Positions 24,892 through 33,717 of a DNA stretch of 36,292 nt are shown here, piece by piece. The notes beneath the pieces are model-generated. The model was given only the letters and a program-made list of their open reading frames with translations. It had not been told where the DNA came from and did no database searches. Positions within the stretch are counted from its first letter, which is position 1. Each line of letters begins with the position of its first letter. Origin of the DNA: Telmatospirillum sp. (GTDB lineage: Bacteria; Pseudomonadota; Alphaproteobacteria; Rhodospirillales; Magnetospirillaceae). Both the position numbers and the translations under genes were made by a program. The stretch covers positions 1 to 36,292 of the forward strand of contig JARLJB010000294.1 in assembly GCA_031291415.1 (NCBI GenBank), written 5' to 3'.

Positions 24892-26037
24892 ATGAAAATA
24901 GCCATTCCGAAGGAGCGCCGTGCTAATGAAGCGCGCGTCGCGGCTTCACCGGATACTATTAAAAAATTTGTGGGAATGGGTTTTGACGTTGTCGTCGAAA
25001 CTAATGCCGGTGAAGGCGCCTCCATTGCCGACGATAGCTTTTCCGCCGCCGGAGCCAGCATTGCAGCCGACGAGGAGACGGCGCTCAAAGATGCCGATAT
25101 CGTGTTCAAGGTTCAGCGTCCGCTGACGGCCGAGGAAGGCCTCGACGAATTGGCCCTGTTGAAAAGCGGGGCGATCCTGATCGGTCACTTGGCGGCTTTG
25201 CAGAACAAGCCGCAGGTCGAAGCTTATGCCAAGGCAGGGGTAACCGCTTTCGCGCTTGAGATGCTGCCGCGCATCAGCCGCGCGCAGAACATGGATATCC
25301 TTTCCTCGCAGAGCAATCTTGCCGGCTACAAGGCGGTTCTCGACGCGGCGGCGGAATATGGCCGGGCGTTCCCGATGATGATGACGGCGGCCGGCACGGT
25401 GGCGCCGGCCCGGGTTCTGGTGCTGGGAGCCGGTGTCGCCGGTCTGCAGGCCATTGCCACGGCCAAGCGCATGGGAGCGGTCGTCTATGCCTTTGACGTC
25501 CGGCCGGCGGTGAAAGAGCAGGTGGAATCACTGGGCGGAAAGTTTGTCGAGGTCGACCCCGACGCCGTCAAGGATGCAGAAACCACCGGCGGCTACGCCA
25601 AGGAAATGAGCGAGGACTACAAGCGTAAACAGGCCGAAAAGATCGCCGAGACGCTGAGGAAAACCGACATCGCCATTTCGACGGCGCTGATCCCCGGCAA
25701 GCCGGCGCCGGTGCTGATTACCGAAGAGATGGTCAAGGGCATGCGCAAAGGGTCGGTCATCGTTGACCTGGCGGTCGAGGCAGGCGGCAACTGTCCCTTG
25801 TCCGAATATGGAAAGGTTGTGGTCAAGCATGGCGTGACCCTGGTCGGGCACGCCAATGTGCCAGCCCGCCTGGCCGCCGACACCAGTCTGTTGTTCGCCA
25901 AGAACTTGCTGAATTTTCTCTCTTTGTCTTACGACAAGGAAAACAAGGGCTTGGTCATCAATTGGGACGACGAGATCATCAAAGGCACGGCGCTGACCCG
26001 CGACGGCCTGGTGGTTCATCCGGCGTTGGCCAGTTAA
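24892..26037 (+). CDS. pntAA: NAD(P) transhydrogenase subunit alpha part 1 (NAD-binding domain I)
   Basis: The peripheral cytoplasmic subunit that binds NAD(H) in the proton-translocating transhydrogenase, which makes NADPH at the expense of the proton gradient. The 381-aa protein starts MKIAIPKERRANEARVA, carries the SSQSNLAGYKAVLD segment with the mobile-loop residues, a Rossmann motif VLGAGVAGLQAIATAKRMGA, and the signature IPGKPAPVLITEEMV. It ends near the end of domain I, as in the split Rhodospirillum rubrum enzyme; E. coli has alpha parts 1 and 2 fused. The ATG at 24892 follows AAGAAGAGGG. pntAB follows after 12 bp. Confidence 0.95.
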   Translation: MKIAIPKERRANEARVAASPDTIKKFVGMGFDVVVETNAGEGASIADDSFSAAGASIAADEETALKDADIVFKVQRPLTAEEGLDELALLKSGAILIGHLAALQNKPQVEAYAKAGVTAFALEMLPRISRAQNMDILSSQSNLAGYKAVLDAAAEYGRAFPMMMTAAGTVAPARVLVLGAGVAGLQAIATAKRMGAVVYAFDVRPAVKEQVESLGGKFVEVDPDAVKDAETTGGYAKEMSEDYKRKQAEKIAETLRKTDIAISTALIPGKPAPVLITEEMVKGMRKGSVIVDLAVEAGGNCPLSEYGKVVVKHGVTLVGHANVPARLAADTSLLFAKNLLNFLSLSYDKENKGLVINWDDEIIKGTALTRDGLVVHPALAS

Positions 26038-26049
26038 AGAGAGGTTTTC

Positions 26050-26457
26050 ATGGATCAGAGCGTCATTGACGGCGCCAACCGCCTGGCGACCCAAGCCCAG
26101 ACGTTGGCGCAAAGCGCCCAGGATTACGCGGCCCAGGTCGCGCAACTGGCCGCCCAGCAGGCAGATGTCGGACATGGCACTTTCATGTCCTTTCTTACCG
26201 TTTTCGTGTTGGCCTGTTTCGTCGGCTACTACGTGGTCTGGCGGGTGACGCCGGCGCTGCATTCGCCGCTGATGGCGGTTACCAATGCCATTTCCTCGGT
26301 GATCATTGTCGGTGCCCTGCTGGCGGCCGGTCCCAATGGCGTCTCCCTGTCCAAGATATTCGGCTTTCTGGCCGTTATCCTGGCCTCGGTGAACATCTTC
26401 GGGGGCTTCATCGTCACCCAAAGGATGTTGTCCATGTTCAAAAAGAAGCAAAAATAA
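26050..26457 (+). CDS. pntAB: NAD(P) transhydrogenase subunit alpha part 2
   Basis: The small membrane subunit that forms part of the proton channel. The 135-aa protein has an Ala/Gln-rich N-terminal segment of about 40 residues (ending LAAQQADV), then hydrophobic segments [35 protein letters not shown] and the [20 protein letters not shown] helix, ending in a basic tail. The segment [13 protein letters not shown] is a family signature. The ATG at 26050 has AGAGAGG upstream. It is encoded between pntAA and pntB, with 10-12 bp gaps on either side. Confidence 0.93.
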   Translation: MDQSVIDGANRLATQAQTLAQSAQDYAAQVAQLAAQQADVGHGTFMSFLTVFVLACFVGYYVVWRVTPALHSPLMAVTNAISSVIIVGALLAAGPNGVSLSKIFGFLAVILASVNIFGGFIVTQRMLSMFKKKQK

Positions 26458-26467
26458 GGGGGCGGAC

Positions 26468-27862
26468 GTGAGTGAAAATTTGACTGCATTCGCCTATCTC
26501 GTCGCCTCGGTCTGCTTCATCATGGCCTTGCGTGGCCTGTCGTCGCCGGAAACGGCGCGCCGGGGCAACGCCTGGGGCATTTCGGGCATGGCGTTGGCCA
26601 TCGTTACAACCTTGCTGACCCCCGGTGTGGTCAGCTATCCATTGATTATTGTGGGAGTGCTGATCGGCGGTTCAATTGGAACCGTCGTTGCCCGGCGCAT
26701 CCAGATGACCGCCCTGCCGCAACTGGTTGCGGCGTTCCACAGCCTGGTGGGATTGGCCGCGGTATTCGTCGCGGCGGCCGCTTTCGGCAACCCTGAGGCC
26801 TATCACATCGGTCTGCCGGGGCAGATCCATGGCGGCTCGCTGGTCGAAATGAGCCTGGGGCTGGCTATCGGCGCCATCACCTTTACCGGTTCGCTGGTCG
26901 CCTTTGCCAAGTTGCAGGGATTGGTATCGGGCAATCCGCTGGTTTTCCGCTTGCAACATCAGCTGAATGCGGCACTCGGCATCGCCTTGGTGGTGTTGAT
27001 CGGCGTCTTCGTCGCCACCGAGTCATCGACAGCCTTCATCCTGATCACCCTCATCGCGCTGGCATTGGGTTTTCTGCTGATCCTGCCGATTGGAGGGGCC
27101 GATATGCCGGTGGTGGTGTCGATGCTCAACAGCTATTCCGGTTGGGCGGCCTGCGGCATCGGCTTTACCCTGCAGAACCCGCTGCTGATCGTTACCGGCG
27201 CTTTGGTCGGGTCGTCGGGCGCCATTCTTTCCTACATCATGTGCAAGGGAATGAACCGGTCGATCATCAATGTCATCTTGGGCGGCTTCGGCGGCGAGAG
27301 CGTTGCGGGCGGTGGAGCTGCCGCGAAGGATCGTGGGGCGGTGAAGGCCGGCAGTGCCGACGATGCGGCCTTCATCATGAAGAATGCATCGAAAGTCATT
27401 ATCGTTCCCGGCTACGGCATGGCGGTGGCTCAGGCCCAGCACTCACTTCGCGAAATGGCCGACAAACTGAAAGCCGAAGGTGTCGACGTGCGCTACGCCA
27501 TTCATCCGGTGGCTGGACGCATGCCAGGGCATATGAACGTCTTGTTGGCCGAGGCCAACGTGCCCTATGACGAAGTTTTCGAATTGGAGGCGATCAACCA
27601 CGAGTTCGGCACTGCCGACGTGGCTTTCGTTATCGGCGCCAACGACGTCACCAATCCGGCGGCGAAGTCCGATCCGTCCAGCCCGATCTTCGGCATGCCG
27701 ATTCTCGAGGTTGAAAAGGCCAAGACAGTCTTGTTTATCAAACGTTCGATGGCATCGGGCTATGCCGGTGTTGACAACGAACTGTTCTTCCGCCCGAACA
27801 CCATGATGCTGTTCGGCGACGCCAAGAAGGTTACCGAGGAGATTGTCAGCGCTCTGGGGTGA
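26468..27862 (+). CDS. pntB: NAD(P) transhydrogenase subunit beta
   Basis: The membrane and NADP(H)-binding subunit of the transhydrogenase. The 464-aa protein has about eight to nine membrane segments in its first 270 residues, then the cytoplasmic domain III with VPGYGMAVAQAQHSLREM, HPVAGRMPGHMNVLLAEANV and FVIGANDVTNPAA, the NADP(H)-binding strings. The start is a GTG at 26468 with AAGGGGGCGGA upstream. It ends the pnt operon. No strong terminator follows directly; nested palindromes begin about 40 bp downstream, and the first U-tract terminator on this strand is at 28213-28241. Confidence 0.95.
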   Translation: MSENLTAFAYLVASVCFIMALRGLSSPETARRGNAWGISGMALAIVTTLLTPGVVSYPLIIVGVLIGGSIGTVVARRIQMTALPQLVAAFHSLVGLAAVFVAAAAFGNPEAYHIGLPGQIHGGSLVEMSLGLAIGAITFTGSLVAFAKLQGLVSGNPLVFRLQHQLNAALGIALVVLIGVFVATESSTAFILITLIALALGFLLILPIGGADMPVVVSMLNSYSGWAACGIGFTLQNPLLIVTGALVGSSGAILSYIMCKGMNRSIINVILGGFGGESVAGGGAAAKDRGAVKAGSADDAAFIMKNASKVIIVPGYGMAVAQAQHSLREMADKLKAEGVDVRYAIHPVAGRMPGHMNVLLAEANVPYDEVFELEAINHEFGTADVAFVIGANDVTNPAAKSDPSSPIFGMPILEVEKAKTVLFIKRSMASGYAGVDNELFFRPNTMMLFGDAKKVTEEIVSALG

Positions 27863-27900
27863 TCGCCAGCGCATTGGAATCTAGCACTTGGTGTTCTACG

Positions 27901-28045
27901 AGTGGGGCGGGCATCCGAGCCTGTGAAAAATTAGTGGCATCCGCGCCGGTGAGGGGTCGAAGTCGAAAGCAGGGGCTTTCGCCGCTTTGCGGCGAACACC
28001 GGCGCGGAGGCCGGTGCCACTTTCGATTTAGACGCCCGCCCCACT
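27901..28045. repeat. Composite nested palindrome after pntB (contains double-hairpin repeat copy 2)
   Basis: Outer arms AGTGGGGCGGGC (27901-27912) and GCCCGCCCCACT (28034-28045) enclose a second copy of the double-hairpin repeat (27932-28022). In that copy the right arm reads CACCGGC-GCGGAG-GCCGGTG, while the left arm has lost six bases. The six-base loop differs from the GTCTCT/AGAGAC of copy 1. The location suggests a 3' structure for the pnt transcript. Confidence 0.8.
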
Positions 28046-28052
28046 CCTGGTC

Positions 28053-28118
28053 TAGAGCCGGATGATTTTTGATGGAATCGCATCGCGATACCGTCAAAAA
28101 TCTGAGTCCGCCTCTATC
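28053..28118. repeat. Near-palindrome (GATTTTTGA / TCAAAAATC)
   Basis: TAGAGCCGGA and GATTTTTGATGG on the left pair with CCGTCAAAAATC and TCCGCCTCTA on the right, around AATCGCATCGCGATA. Similar dispersed palindromes are common between alphaproteobacterial genes. It lies in the long gene-free stretch after pntB. Confidence 0.6.
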
Positions 28119-28169
28119 TCAATAAGGTCATCGCGCTCTAAGGACTCATCCGTCAGATTTTCACCACTC

Positions 28170-28187
28170 GTGGTTCAGGTGAACCAC
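28170..28187 (+). other. Perfect hairpin upstream of a terminator
   Basis: GTGGTTC-aggt-GAACCAC, a 7-bp stem 25 bases before the terminator at 28213-28241. Together they could form the 3' part of a small RNA. Confidence 0.45.
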
Positions 28188-28212
28188 TTCATCGGGCTCG
28201 GACAAAGCAAAA

Positions 28213-28241
28213 CAGCGGATCACCAGATCCGCTGTTTTTTT
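28213..28241 (+). terminator. Rho-independent terminator in the pntB-rpsU gap
   Basis: CAGCGGATC-acca-GATCCGCTG followed by TTTTTTT. No gene ends near it on this strand, pntB being 350 bp upstream. It terminates either a long 3' UTR of pntB or a separate small transcript. Confidence 0.88.
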
Positions 28242-28340
28242 GGTTGCGCCAAGCATCATGCGCCCATGCAGACACGCAGCGCCTCATCCTGGGCGCCACG
28301 CGCGCAGGTCCTGATCGAAACGGAAGGAATAAACACGAAA

Positions 28341-28367
28341 AGCGCCGCCACCAGTAGGTGCGGCGCC
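28341..28367 (-). terminator. Terminator after rpsU
   Basis: Read on the - strand: GCGCCGC, a loop including ACCTACTGGTG, then GCGGCGC followed by TTTT. It lies 34 bp beyond the rpsU stop. Confidence 0.7.
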
Positions 28368-28400
28368 TTAAGTGCTGACGACCCGAAAAAAACAGTAAGC

Positions 28401-28604
28401 TTAGAAACCTTCGCGCTCGAGGCGCTTCCGTTCCAGCTTACGAGCCCGACGCACGGCCTCAGCCTTCTCTCTCGCGCGCTTCTCCGAGGGCTTCTCGTAG
28501 TTGCGGCGCAGTTTCATTTCGCGGAAGACGCCCTCACGCTGCATCTTTTTCTTGAGGGCCTTCAGGGCTTGATCGACGTTATTGTCACGAACGAGAACCT
28601 GCAC
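28401..28604 (-). CDS. rpsU: 30S ribosomal protein S21
   Basis: A small basic protein of the 30S subunit, needed for efficient initiation. The 67-aa product begins [20 protein letters not shown] and continues with [16 protein letters not shown] and a highly basic C-terminal helix ([14 protein letters not shown]), the standard alphaproteobacterial S21. The start is GTG at 28604, with GAGGAG about 12 bases upstream, a longer spacing than usual. It is divergent from def-coq9, an arrangement familiar in Rhodospirillales, and has its own terminator downstream. Confidence 0.95.
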   Translation of the reverse strand: MQVLVRDNNVDQALKALKKKMQREGVFREMKLRRNYEKPSEKRAREKAEAVRRARKLERKRLEREGF

Positions 28605-28860
28605 GTTGAGCCACCGCTCCTCTAAGCTTTAAGCCAAAATGCGAGGGACGGCTTATGCCGTCCCGAGCAAAATTCGGATCGAGCAGCACCGTTGCCGCTC
28701 AAGGAGGTCGTTACATATCATAAGCCGTTCGGATTGAAAAGTACGAAGTCGCCATATTGTGATGATTGACGGTCGGCTCGACGGTTTGTGCGGCGATGCC
28801 GTCTGCCGGGAGCGCAGCGGGGGCTTTACCGGAGCAGCGGCTCCGCCCATATTGGCAAGC

Positions 28861-29436
28861 ATGGCAATTCTTGATATCGCCCTGATGGGCAACCCTATAT
28901 TGGCGCAGCAGGCGGCGTTGGTGGACGATCCGCTGGATCCTGCCATCGCCGCCCTGGTGGCCGATATGGAAGAAACCATGGCGGCTGCCAACGGCGTCGG
29001 TCTTGCCGCACCGCAGGTCAAGCGCAGTCTGCAGCTGGTCGTCTTCAAGGTTCCGGCGGAGCGGACTGAAGATGGTGTTGGTCTGCCATTCTCGGTACTG
29101 ATCAATCCAGTGATCGAGCCGCTTGGCGAGGCAATCGACGAGGCATATGAAGGATGCCTGTCTGTTCCCGGATTGACCGGCAGGGTGCCCCGCTGGCGGC
29201 AGATCGGCTATCGGGGTATCGGCTTGGACGGCAAGGCGATTGAACGCGAAGTCAGCGGTTTTCACGCCCGCGTGATTCAGCATGAATGTGACCATTTGTG
29301 GGGCCGGCTTTACCCGTCGCGCATGCGCGATCTCGGGAGTCTGGCTTTCGTCGACGAATTATATCGGCAGGTTCAGGCGTCAAGAGACGACTCTCGCGAT
29401 GTCGAGGCGTCTGCGACCGCTGAGGAGGAAGAATGA
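28861..29436 (+). CDS. def: Peptide deformylase
   Basis: A metal-dependent hydrolase that removes the formyl group from new proteins. The 191-aa protein has the three class motifs: GVGLAAPQV, EGCLSVPG with the Cys metal ligand, and QHECDHLWG, an HExxH motif whose usual variable position is Cys. The start at MAILDIALMGNP (28861) is chosen because family members begin this way; the frame runs 34 codons further up, without similarity. The ribosome site is weak. Its stop overlaps the coq9 start (ATGA). Alphaproteobacteria often carry more than one deformylase, and this may be the second, since it is not next to fmt. Confidence 0.9.
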   Translation: MAILDIALMGNPILAQQAALVDDPLDPAIAALVADMEETMAAANGVGLAAPQVKRSLQLVVFKVPAERTEDGVGLPFSVLINPVIEPLGEAIDEAYEGCLSVPGLTGRVPRWRQIGYRGIGLDGKAIEREVSGFHARVIQHECDHLWGRLYPSRMRDLGSLAFVDELYRQVQASRDDSRDVEASATAEEEE

Positions 29437-30107
29437 GCGAGGCGGAGAAATTACAGGAACTTCGGGACCGGCTGGTCCTGGCGGCCTTGGGGCAGGTTCC
29501 GTTCGAGGGCTGGAGCCAGCGGGCCCTGCAAGAGGCTGCCAAGGATCTGGAGTTGGATCCGTCGATCGGAGAGCGCCTGTTCCCCGGAGGGGTCGTTGAG
29601 GCGGTCGGGCATTTTTCCGATCTGGCGGATCGTCGCATGATCGAGGCCGCTGTCGCGGCGGATCTCAGCGCCAAGCGACTATCGGATCGGATTCGCTGGC
29701 TGATTCGATATCGAATCGAGGCTTGGGCGGATCAGCGGGAGTCGGTCCGTCGAGCGGTGACCTATCTGACGCTGCCCGGGCATGGCAAGGTGGCCGTGCA
29801 GGCCGGTTGGCGGACTGCCGATGCCATTTGGTTCGCCGCTGGCGATAAGGCCACCGACTTCAGCTACTACACCAAGCGGGCGACCCTGACGGGCGTCTTT
29901 ACGGCGACCTTGCTCTATTGGCTGCAAGACGAATCCGAGGAGTTCGCGGACAGTTGGGGATTCCTGGATCGCCGACTCGCCGATGCCCTGAGATTTACGC
30001 GCTTCCGGTCGTCTTTGCAGAAACGGATGGCGAAATGTTCCAACCCGCTTCAGCTGCTGGGCATGAGGGCCGGGGCAAGACGGAGATTCGGCGTTCACGA
30101 AAGCTGA
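29433..30107 (+). CDS. COQ9-family ubiquinone biosynthesis protein
   Basis: A lipid-binding protein of the COQ9 family, known to support the Coq7-type hydroxylation step of ubiquinone synthesis. The 224-aa protein has an N-terminal TetR-like helical part (LVLAALGQVPFEGWSQRALQ) and the COQ9 segment WRTADAIWFAAGDKATDFSYYTKRATLTGVFTATLLYWLQDES (read in parts), a hydrophobic pocket with the conserved Trp residues and KRATL. It overlaps def by four bases, implying co-translation. Its presence shows a ubiquinone pathway beside the menaquinone genes in this window. Confidence 0.88.
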   Translation: MSEAEKLQELRDRLVLAALGQVPFEGWSQRALQEAAKDLELDPSIGERLFPGGVVEAVGHFSDLADRRMIEAAVAADLSAKRLSDRIRWLIRYRIEAWADQRESVRRAVTYLTLPGHGKVAVQAGWRTADAIWFAAGDKATDFSYYTKRATLTGVFTATLLYWLQDESEEFADSWGFLDRRLADALRFTRFRSSLQKRMAKCSNPLQLLGMRAGARRRFGVHES

Positions 30108-30126
30108 TCCGCCCGGCCCGTGAGGG

Positions 30127-30150
30127 GTGCTGATCAGTTTTGATCGGCAC
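30127..30150 (+). terminator. Hairpin after coq9
   Basis: GTGCTGATC and GATCGGCAC form a 9-bp stem with one wobble pair and a six-base loop. There is no clear U-tract, so termination is plausible but unproven. Confidence 0.4.
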
Positions 30151-30161
30151 AGGTTGGTAAG

Positions 30162-30196
30162 AAAAAATGCCTGGGGACGGGACAACTGCTCCAGGC
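30162..30196 (-). terminator. Terminator after dedA
   Basis: On the - strand GCCTGG and CCAGGC flank a 16-base loop and are followed by ATTTTTTC. It lies just beyond the stop of the DedA-family gene. Confidence 0.65.
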
Positions 30197-30210
30197 TCTC
30201 ACGCACCGCT

Positions 30211-30864
30211 CTATTCGCGGTTGCTTTCGGCCTGTTTCTCAAGGGCGTTCACAGCGTCAGCCGCCGCCGCGGTGGCCGCCGCCGATGCATTTTTGCGGCG
30301 CTGGCGGAACCAGTTGGTGGCGGTCACGATGAGTACGATAACGATCAAAACGGCCAGAACGGCCTGTGAGGATTCGCCCAGGTAGGTTTCCAGGACTTTT
30401 CCCAGGGTATATCCGCCCCAGGCAAAGGTATTGGCCCAGACGACCGCTGCACAAAAATTGAGGGCAACGAATTTTACCCGGGAGACACCGGTCATCCCGA
30501 TAATGAATGGGCTGATGTTACGCAGTCCGTAGATGAACCGGAAAGACAGGATGAAAAGATTTTCCTGTCGGCGTAGCAGGGTGAACGCCCATTCGACCTT
30601 GCTGGCCATGGTCGGCCACCGTTTCAGGAGCGGCGTGCCGTAGGTGCGTCCGATGTAGAACCACGCCTGGTCGCCACCAAAACTCCCCAGGAACGCGAAA
30701 AGAACGAGAAGCCATACGTTTAGGTGGACCGCTCCACCGGAGATTAACGCTCCGGTGATCAGCACGACTGTCTCTCCCTCGAGAAAGGTCCAAACCAAAA
30801 TCACAAGGTAGATTAGGGGGCCATAGTTGTTGGCGAAATCAACGATCCATTGTTCCAAGGACAT
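30211..30864 (-). CDS. DedA-family inner-membrane protein
   Basis: A 217-aa protein of the DedA (SNARE-associated/VTT) family, thought to flip or recycle lipid carriers and to support envelope homeostasis. Visible are VILVWTFLEGETVVLITGAL with the conserved acidic residue, FLGSFGGDQAWFYIGRTYG, and FRFIYGLRNISPFIIGMTG with the conserved Arg pair. Three to five further hydrophobic segments follow, then an Ala-rich cytoplasmic tail. The ATG at 30864 is chosen at MSLEQWIVDF; its ribosome site is weak. Function beyond the family cannot be told. Confidence 0.85.
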   Translation of the reverse strand: MSLEQWIVDFANNYGPLIYLVILVWTFLEGETVVLITGALISGGAVHLNVWLLVLFAFLGSFGGDQAWFYIGRTYGTPLLKRWPTMASKVEWAFTLLRRQENLFILSFRFIYGLRNISPFIIGMTGVSRVKFVALNFCAAVVWANTFAWGGYTLGKVLETYLGESSQAVLAVLIVIVLIVTATNWFRQRRKNASAAATAAAADAVNALEKQAESNRE

Positions 30865-30969
30865 GACCCGATGCGCTGCCGACCGAGAGGCGAGGGGCAC
30901 AAAATCTCCGTAAAGCTAAGAAGCGTCAATGAAAGAATTTTAGCTTGGACGGATTCCCCTACGAAACTT

Positions 30970-32073
30970 TCAGTTTTTCGATTGACCGTTCCTCCCGAAT
31001 GGGAAGAGGCGTGTGACATGCCCCATTTTGCGCCCGGGGCGGGCTTCTGTCTTGCCATAAAGGTGGAGGCAGGTTTGCGGCTGGCGCAGGGCATCCGACC
31101 ACTGATTGACATCATCGCCGATCAGGTTGGTCATCACCGCATCGGAGTGGCGTGTCGTATTGCCGAGAGGCAGGCCGCACACGGCACGGACGAACTGTTC
31201 GAACTGGCTGGTTGAGCAGGCGTCGATTGTCCAATGACCGGAATTGTGCGGGCGCGGCGCCATTTCGTTGACCAGCAGCCGGCCATCCCGGGTGACGAAG
31301 AGTTCAACGGCCAGCAGACCGATCAGATCCAGCTTTTCGGCCGCTTGGACGGCAATCGCCTCGGCTTGGCTGGCCTGTGCCGCTGAAATCGTCGCTGGGG
31401 CGATGGTCTGATGGAGAATGTGGTGACGATGGCGGTTTTCCACGACATCGAAGCAGAGGGCCTTGCCGTCGGGACCGCGGGCCACGATGACGGAAACCTC
31501 TCGTTCAAAGTCGACGAAGCTTTCAAAGATAGCCGGAGCGCCGCGCATTTCGGCCCAGGCCTCCTCGAGAGCCGTCGCCGTGTCGATTCTCACCTGGCCC
31601 TTGCCATCGTAACCGAAGCGGGCCGTCTTGAGGATCGAGGGGCGCCCAAGGTCGCCGACGGCGCGGACAAGGTCAGGCAGATCGCGGACCGGCCGCCAGT
31701 TCGCCGTCGCGACGTCGATGGAGTTGAAGAAGGACTTTTCGAGGACGCGATCCTGGGCGGTCTCCAGAACGTGCCAATTCGGTCGGACCATGGCGGTTTG
31801 CGATAAAATGCGCACGCTTTCCGCCGGAATATTCTCGAATTCGAAGGTGACCACATCGACCTGACCGGCGAACTTCGTCAGTGCCGCCTGATCTTCGTAG
31901 GCGGCTGTCGTGGTCGGCGCTACCTGTGAGGCGGGGCAGTCCTCTTCGGGACAGAAGATGTGGCTTCGATAACCGAGCCGGGCGGCGGCCATCGCCGTCA
32001 TCCGCCCCAATTGCCCGCCGCCGATGATGCCGATCGTCGCACCCGGAGCAATGACCGAACGATCAACCGACAT
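30970..32073 (-). CDS. purK: 5-(Carboxyamino)imidazole ribonucleotide synthase
   Basis: An ATP-grasp enzyme that carboxylates AIR on nitrogen in purine synthesis and passes the product to PurE. The 367-aa protein has [20 protein letters not shown] at the N-terminus, [35 protein letters not shown], and [18 protein letters not shown] with the metal-binding residues. The start is set at 32073 ([11 protein letters not shown]), which overlaps purE by 11 bases; an ATG at 32085 is also possible, and the longer frame up to 32217 lies inside purE and is rejected. Gene order purE-purK on one strand is the standard coupled operon. Confidence 0.92.
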   Translation of the reverse strand: MSVDRSVIAPGATIGIIGGGQLGRMTAMAAARLGYRSHIFCPEEDCPASQVAPTTTAAYEDQAALTKFAGQVDVVTFEFENIPAESVRILSQTAMVRPNWHVLETAQDRVLEKSFFNSIDVATANWRPVRDLPDLVRAVGDLGRPSILKTARFGYDGKGQVRIDTATALEEAWAEMRGAPAIFESFVDFEREVSVIVARGPDGKALCFDVVENRHRHHILHQTIAPATISAAQASQAEAIAVQAAEKLDLIGLLAVELFVTRDGRLLVNEMAPRPHNSGHWTIDACSTSQFEQFVRAVCGLPLGNTTRHSDAVMTNLIGDDVNQWSDALRQPQTCLHLYGKTEARPGRKMGHVTRLFPFGRNGQSKN

Positions 32074-32566
32074 GGGGAGCTTCATCGACAGGAACGGCCG
32101 CGACAGCTTCGGTTTGCCGTTTTCGCCAAGCCGCCAGCCGTTCGGCCAAGGCATCGTCGGCGAGCGCCAGGATGGAGGCGGCGAGCAGACCGGCGTTGAC
32201 GGCGCCGGCTTTGCCAATGGCCAGGGTGCCGACCGGAATTCCGCCGGGCATCTGGACGATCGACAGCAGGCTGTCCATTCCCTTGAGGGCCTTGCTTTCG
32301 ATGGGTACTCCCAGGACCGGCAGGGTGGTCATCGCCGCCGTCATTCCGGGAAGATGCGCAGCACCACCGGCTCCGGCGATAATGACTTTAAGGCCACGCT
32401 GGCTGGCCGTCGCCGCGTAATCATAAAGCCGTTGCGGTGTGCGATGAGCCGAGACAATCCGTGTTTCGAAGGAAACCCCCAAGGCCTCAAGCGTGTTCGC
32501 CGCATTCTGCATCGTCGGCCAATCCGATTGGCTTCCCATGATAATGCCAACCAATGCCTCTGCCAT
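32063..32566 (-). CDS. purE: N5-carboxyaminoimidazole ribonucleotide mutase
   Basis: It moves the carboxylate of N5-CAIR to carbon in purine synthesis. The 167-aa protein has the class I PurE signatures: [13 protein letters not shown] near the N-terminus, [26 protein letters not shown], and [20 protein letters not shown] followed by [13 protein letters not shown]. The adjacent purK means the two-step bacterial route. The ATG at 32566 has GAGGAC upstream. A degenerate GGDEF gene lies upstream on the opposite strand, about 300 bp away. Confidence 0.95.
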   Translation of the reverse strand: MAEALVGIIMGSQSDWPTMQNAANTLEALGVSFETRIVSAHRTPQRLYDYAATASQRGLKVIIAGAGGAAHLPGMTAAMTTLPVLGVPIESKALKGMDSLLSIVQMPGGIPVGTLAIGKAGAVNAGLLAASILALADDALAERLAAWRKRQTEAVAAVPVDEAPHVG

Positions 32567-32677
32567 TCCGTCGGTCCTCGGAGCCAGCTTGTACTCAGAA
32601 ACGCGGCATTATAGGAGGCGGAGACCTGAACGCAAGTGATGTGCGCCGGGCCGAAAGAAGCCAATGCCTGCGGCGCA

Positions 32678-32722
32678 TTTTCCGTACCCTCCGTGCCCTC
32701 CGTGTCTCTGTGGTGAAATATC
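32678..32722. repeat. Possible dispersed repeat (CCTCCGTG-type)
   Basis: The stretch with CCGTACCCTCCGTGCCCTCC followed by GTGTCTCTGTGGTGAAAT resembles short intergenic sequence seen in many unrelated bacterial genomes. There is no second copy in this window, so the call rests on memory of the pattern. Confidence 0.35.
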
Positions 32723-32867
32723 CCTTCAGCGAAATGCAGTGGGCGGGCGGCTCAACCGGATAAGCAAGCTTTGAACAAACCACTATTGCTATTCAACCAT
32801 AAAGAAAATTTAACCAGTGACGCCTACTATTCATCGGTCACCAAGCCAATCAGCAGGTGGACCGGCG

Positions 32868-33608
32868 ATGGTAGACCGAATCGACGAAAGAACTATCGAG
32901 GCGCTTGGCTGGAGCTCATTAGGTGGGCGCCAGGGAAGCGAGTTCTTGCGTCGGCGCGCCCTGCCGCGGACGCCGGAAAAACGGCCGGTCGTCGACGTGT
33001 CCTCGGTTTTCGATTTCTCCGAAGCACCGCTTCCCTTGGCGGTTGAGCAATCCCTTGCCGCTTTGGTCGAGGAAGTCGAGCGGTTGCGCCATGAAGTCGA
33101 TCTCTCTCACCATTATGAGAATTTTCTCGGCGAAGAGGCCGATCGGCATTCGATTTTGCCGGTTCTCAATCGTCGGGCTTGGCTGCGCGCTCTTGGTCAA
33201 CTTTTGGTGGCGTCAGAGCAATCCGATTTTCCCGGTTCCGCGCTTTATCTTCACGTCGGTGGGGTCGAACGTCTGCGCGTGACGCAAGGGTTGGGAGCCA
33301 GCGACGCCGCTCTTGTCCATGTGGCCGAACTCATGCGCAAGGCATTCCGCCAGACGGATCTTATCGGCTATCTGGATGGCAGCGATTTTGCTGTCGCGCT
33401 GGCTTTGGCCGAACCGGACGCCGCCCGGGAGAAAGCCCGCGCCGTTGCCGAAAGCTTGGCCAAGGAGTCATTCATCTGGCGGGGCAGCCGATTTCTCTTC
33501 ACCGTCGGATTCGGGCTGGCCGATTTTCAGCCGGGCGTATCTGCGGAGGATTTGCTGGGCGCTGCCGACGCGTCGCGTCGCGCTAGTCGGGCATGTCATC
33601 TAAAATGA
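32868..33608 (+). CDS. Degenerate GGDEF-domain protein
   Basis: A 246-aa cytoplasmic protein with an N-terminal region of about 95 residues that includes a coiled-coil-like AVEQSLAALVEEVERLRHEV, then a GGDEF-fold domain (HSILPVLNRRAWLRALGQLL to about residue 240). At the active-site turn it reads YLDGSDFAV, so the GGDEF signature is DGSDF and catalytic Glu/Asp positions are altered. Cyclase activity is unlikely; a binding or scaffold role is more likely. No membrane segment is seen. The ATG at 32868 follows AGGTGG; the frame extends upstream to 32817 without a ribosome site. It is divergent from purE. Confidence 0.75.
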   Translation: MVDRIDERTIEALGWSSLGGRQGSEFLRRRALPRTPEKRPVVDVSSVFDFSEAPLPLAVEQSLAALVEEVERLRHEVDLSHHYENFLGEEADRHSILPVLNRRAWLRALGQLLVASEQSDFPGSALYLHVGGVERLRVTQGLGASDAALVHVAELMRKAFRQTDLIGYLDGSDFAVALALAEPDAAREKARAVAESLAKESFIWRGSRFLFTVGFGLADFQPGVSAEDLLGAADASRRASRACHLK

Positions 33609-33717
33609 CTGCCCGAGTAGAGTCCGTCTGATGCCTGTGCCTCCGGCTCCGGCAGGCGAGAGACGCCGCCCGGGCTCTCGTGACACCCGTCATCTAAGAT
33701 GAAGCGCGCCACCAGCG

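Noticed and set aside
27863-28400. A tRNA or CRISPR array in the repeat-rich gap
   Set aside because: The hairpins do not form a cloverleaf, and the repeats are palindromes without regular spacers.
28062-28625. A 187-codon + strand frame opposite rpsU
   Set aside because: It runs through a terminator and is antisense to the conserved S21 gene.
33593-33704. Two small palindromes, GTCATCTAAAATGAC and TCATCTAAGATGA
   Set aside because: They are short, and one overlaps a stop codon; chance cannot be excluded.
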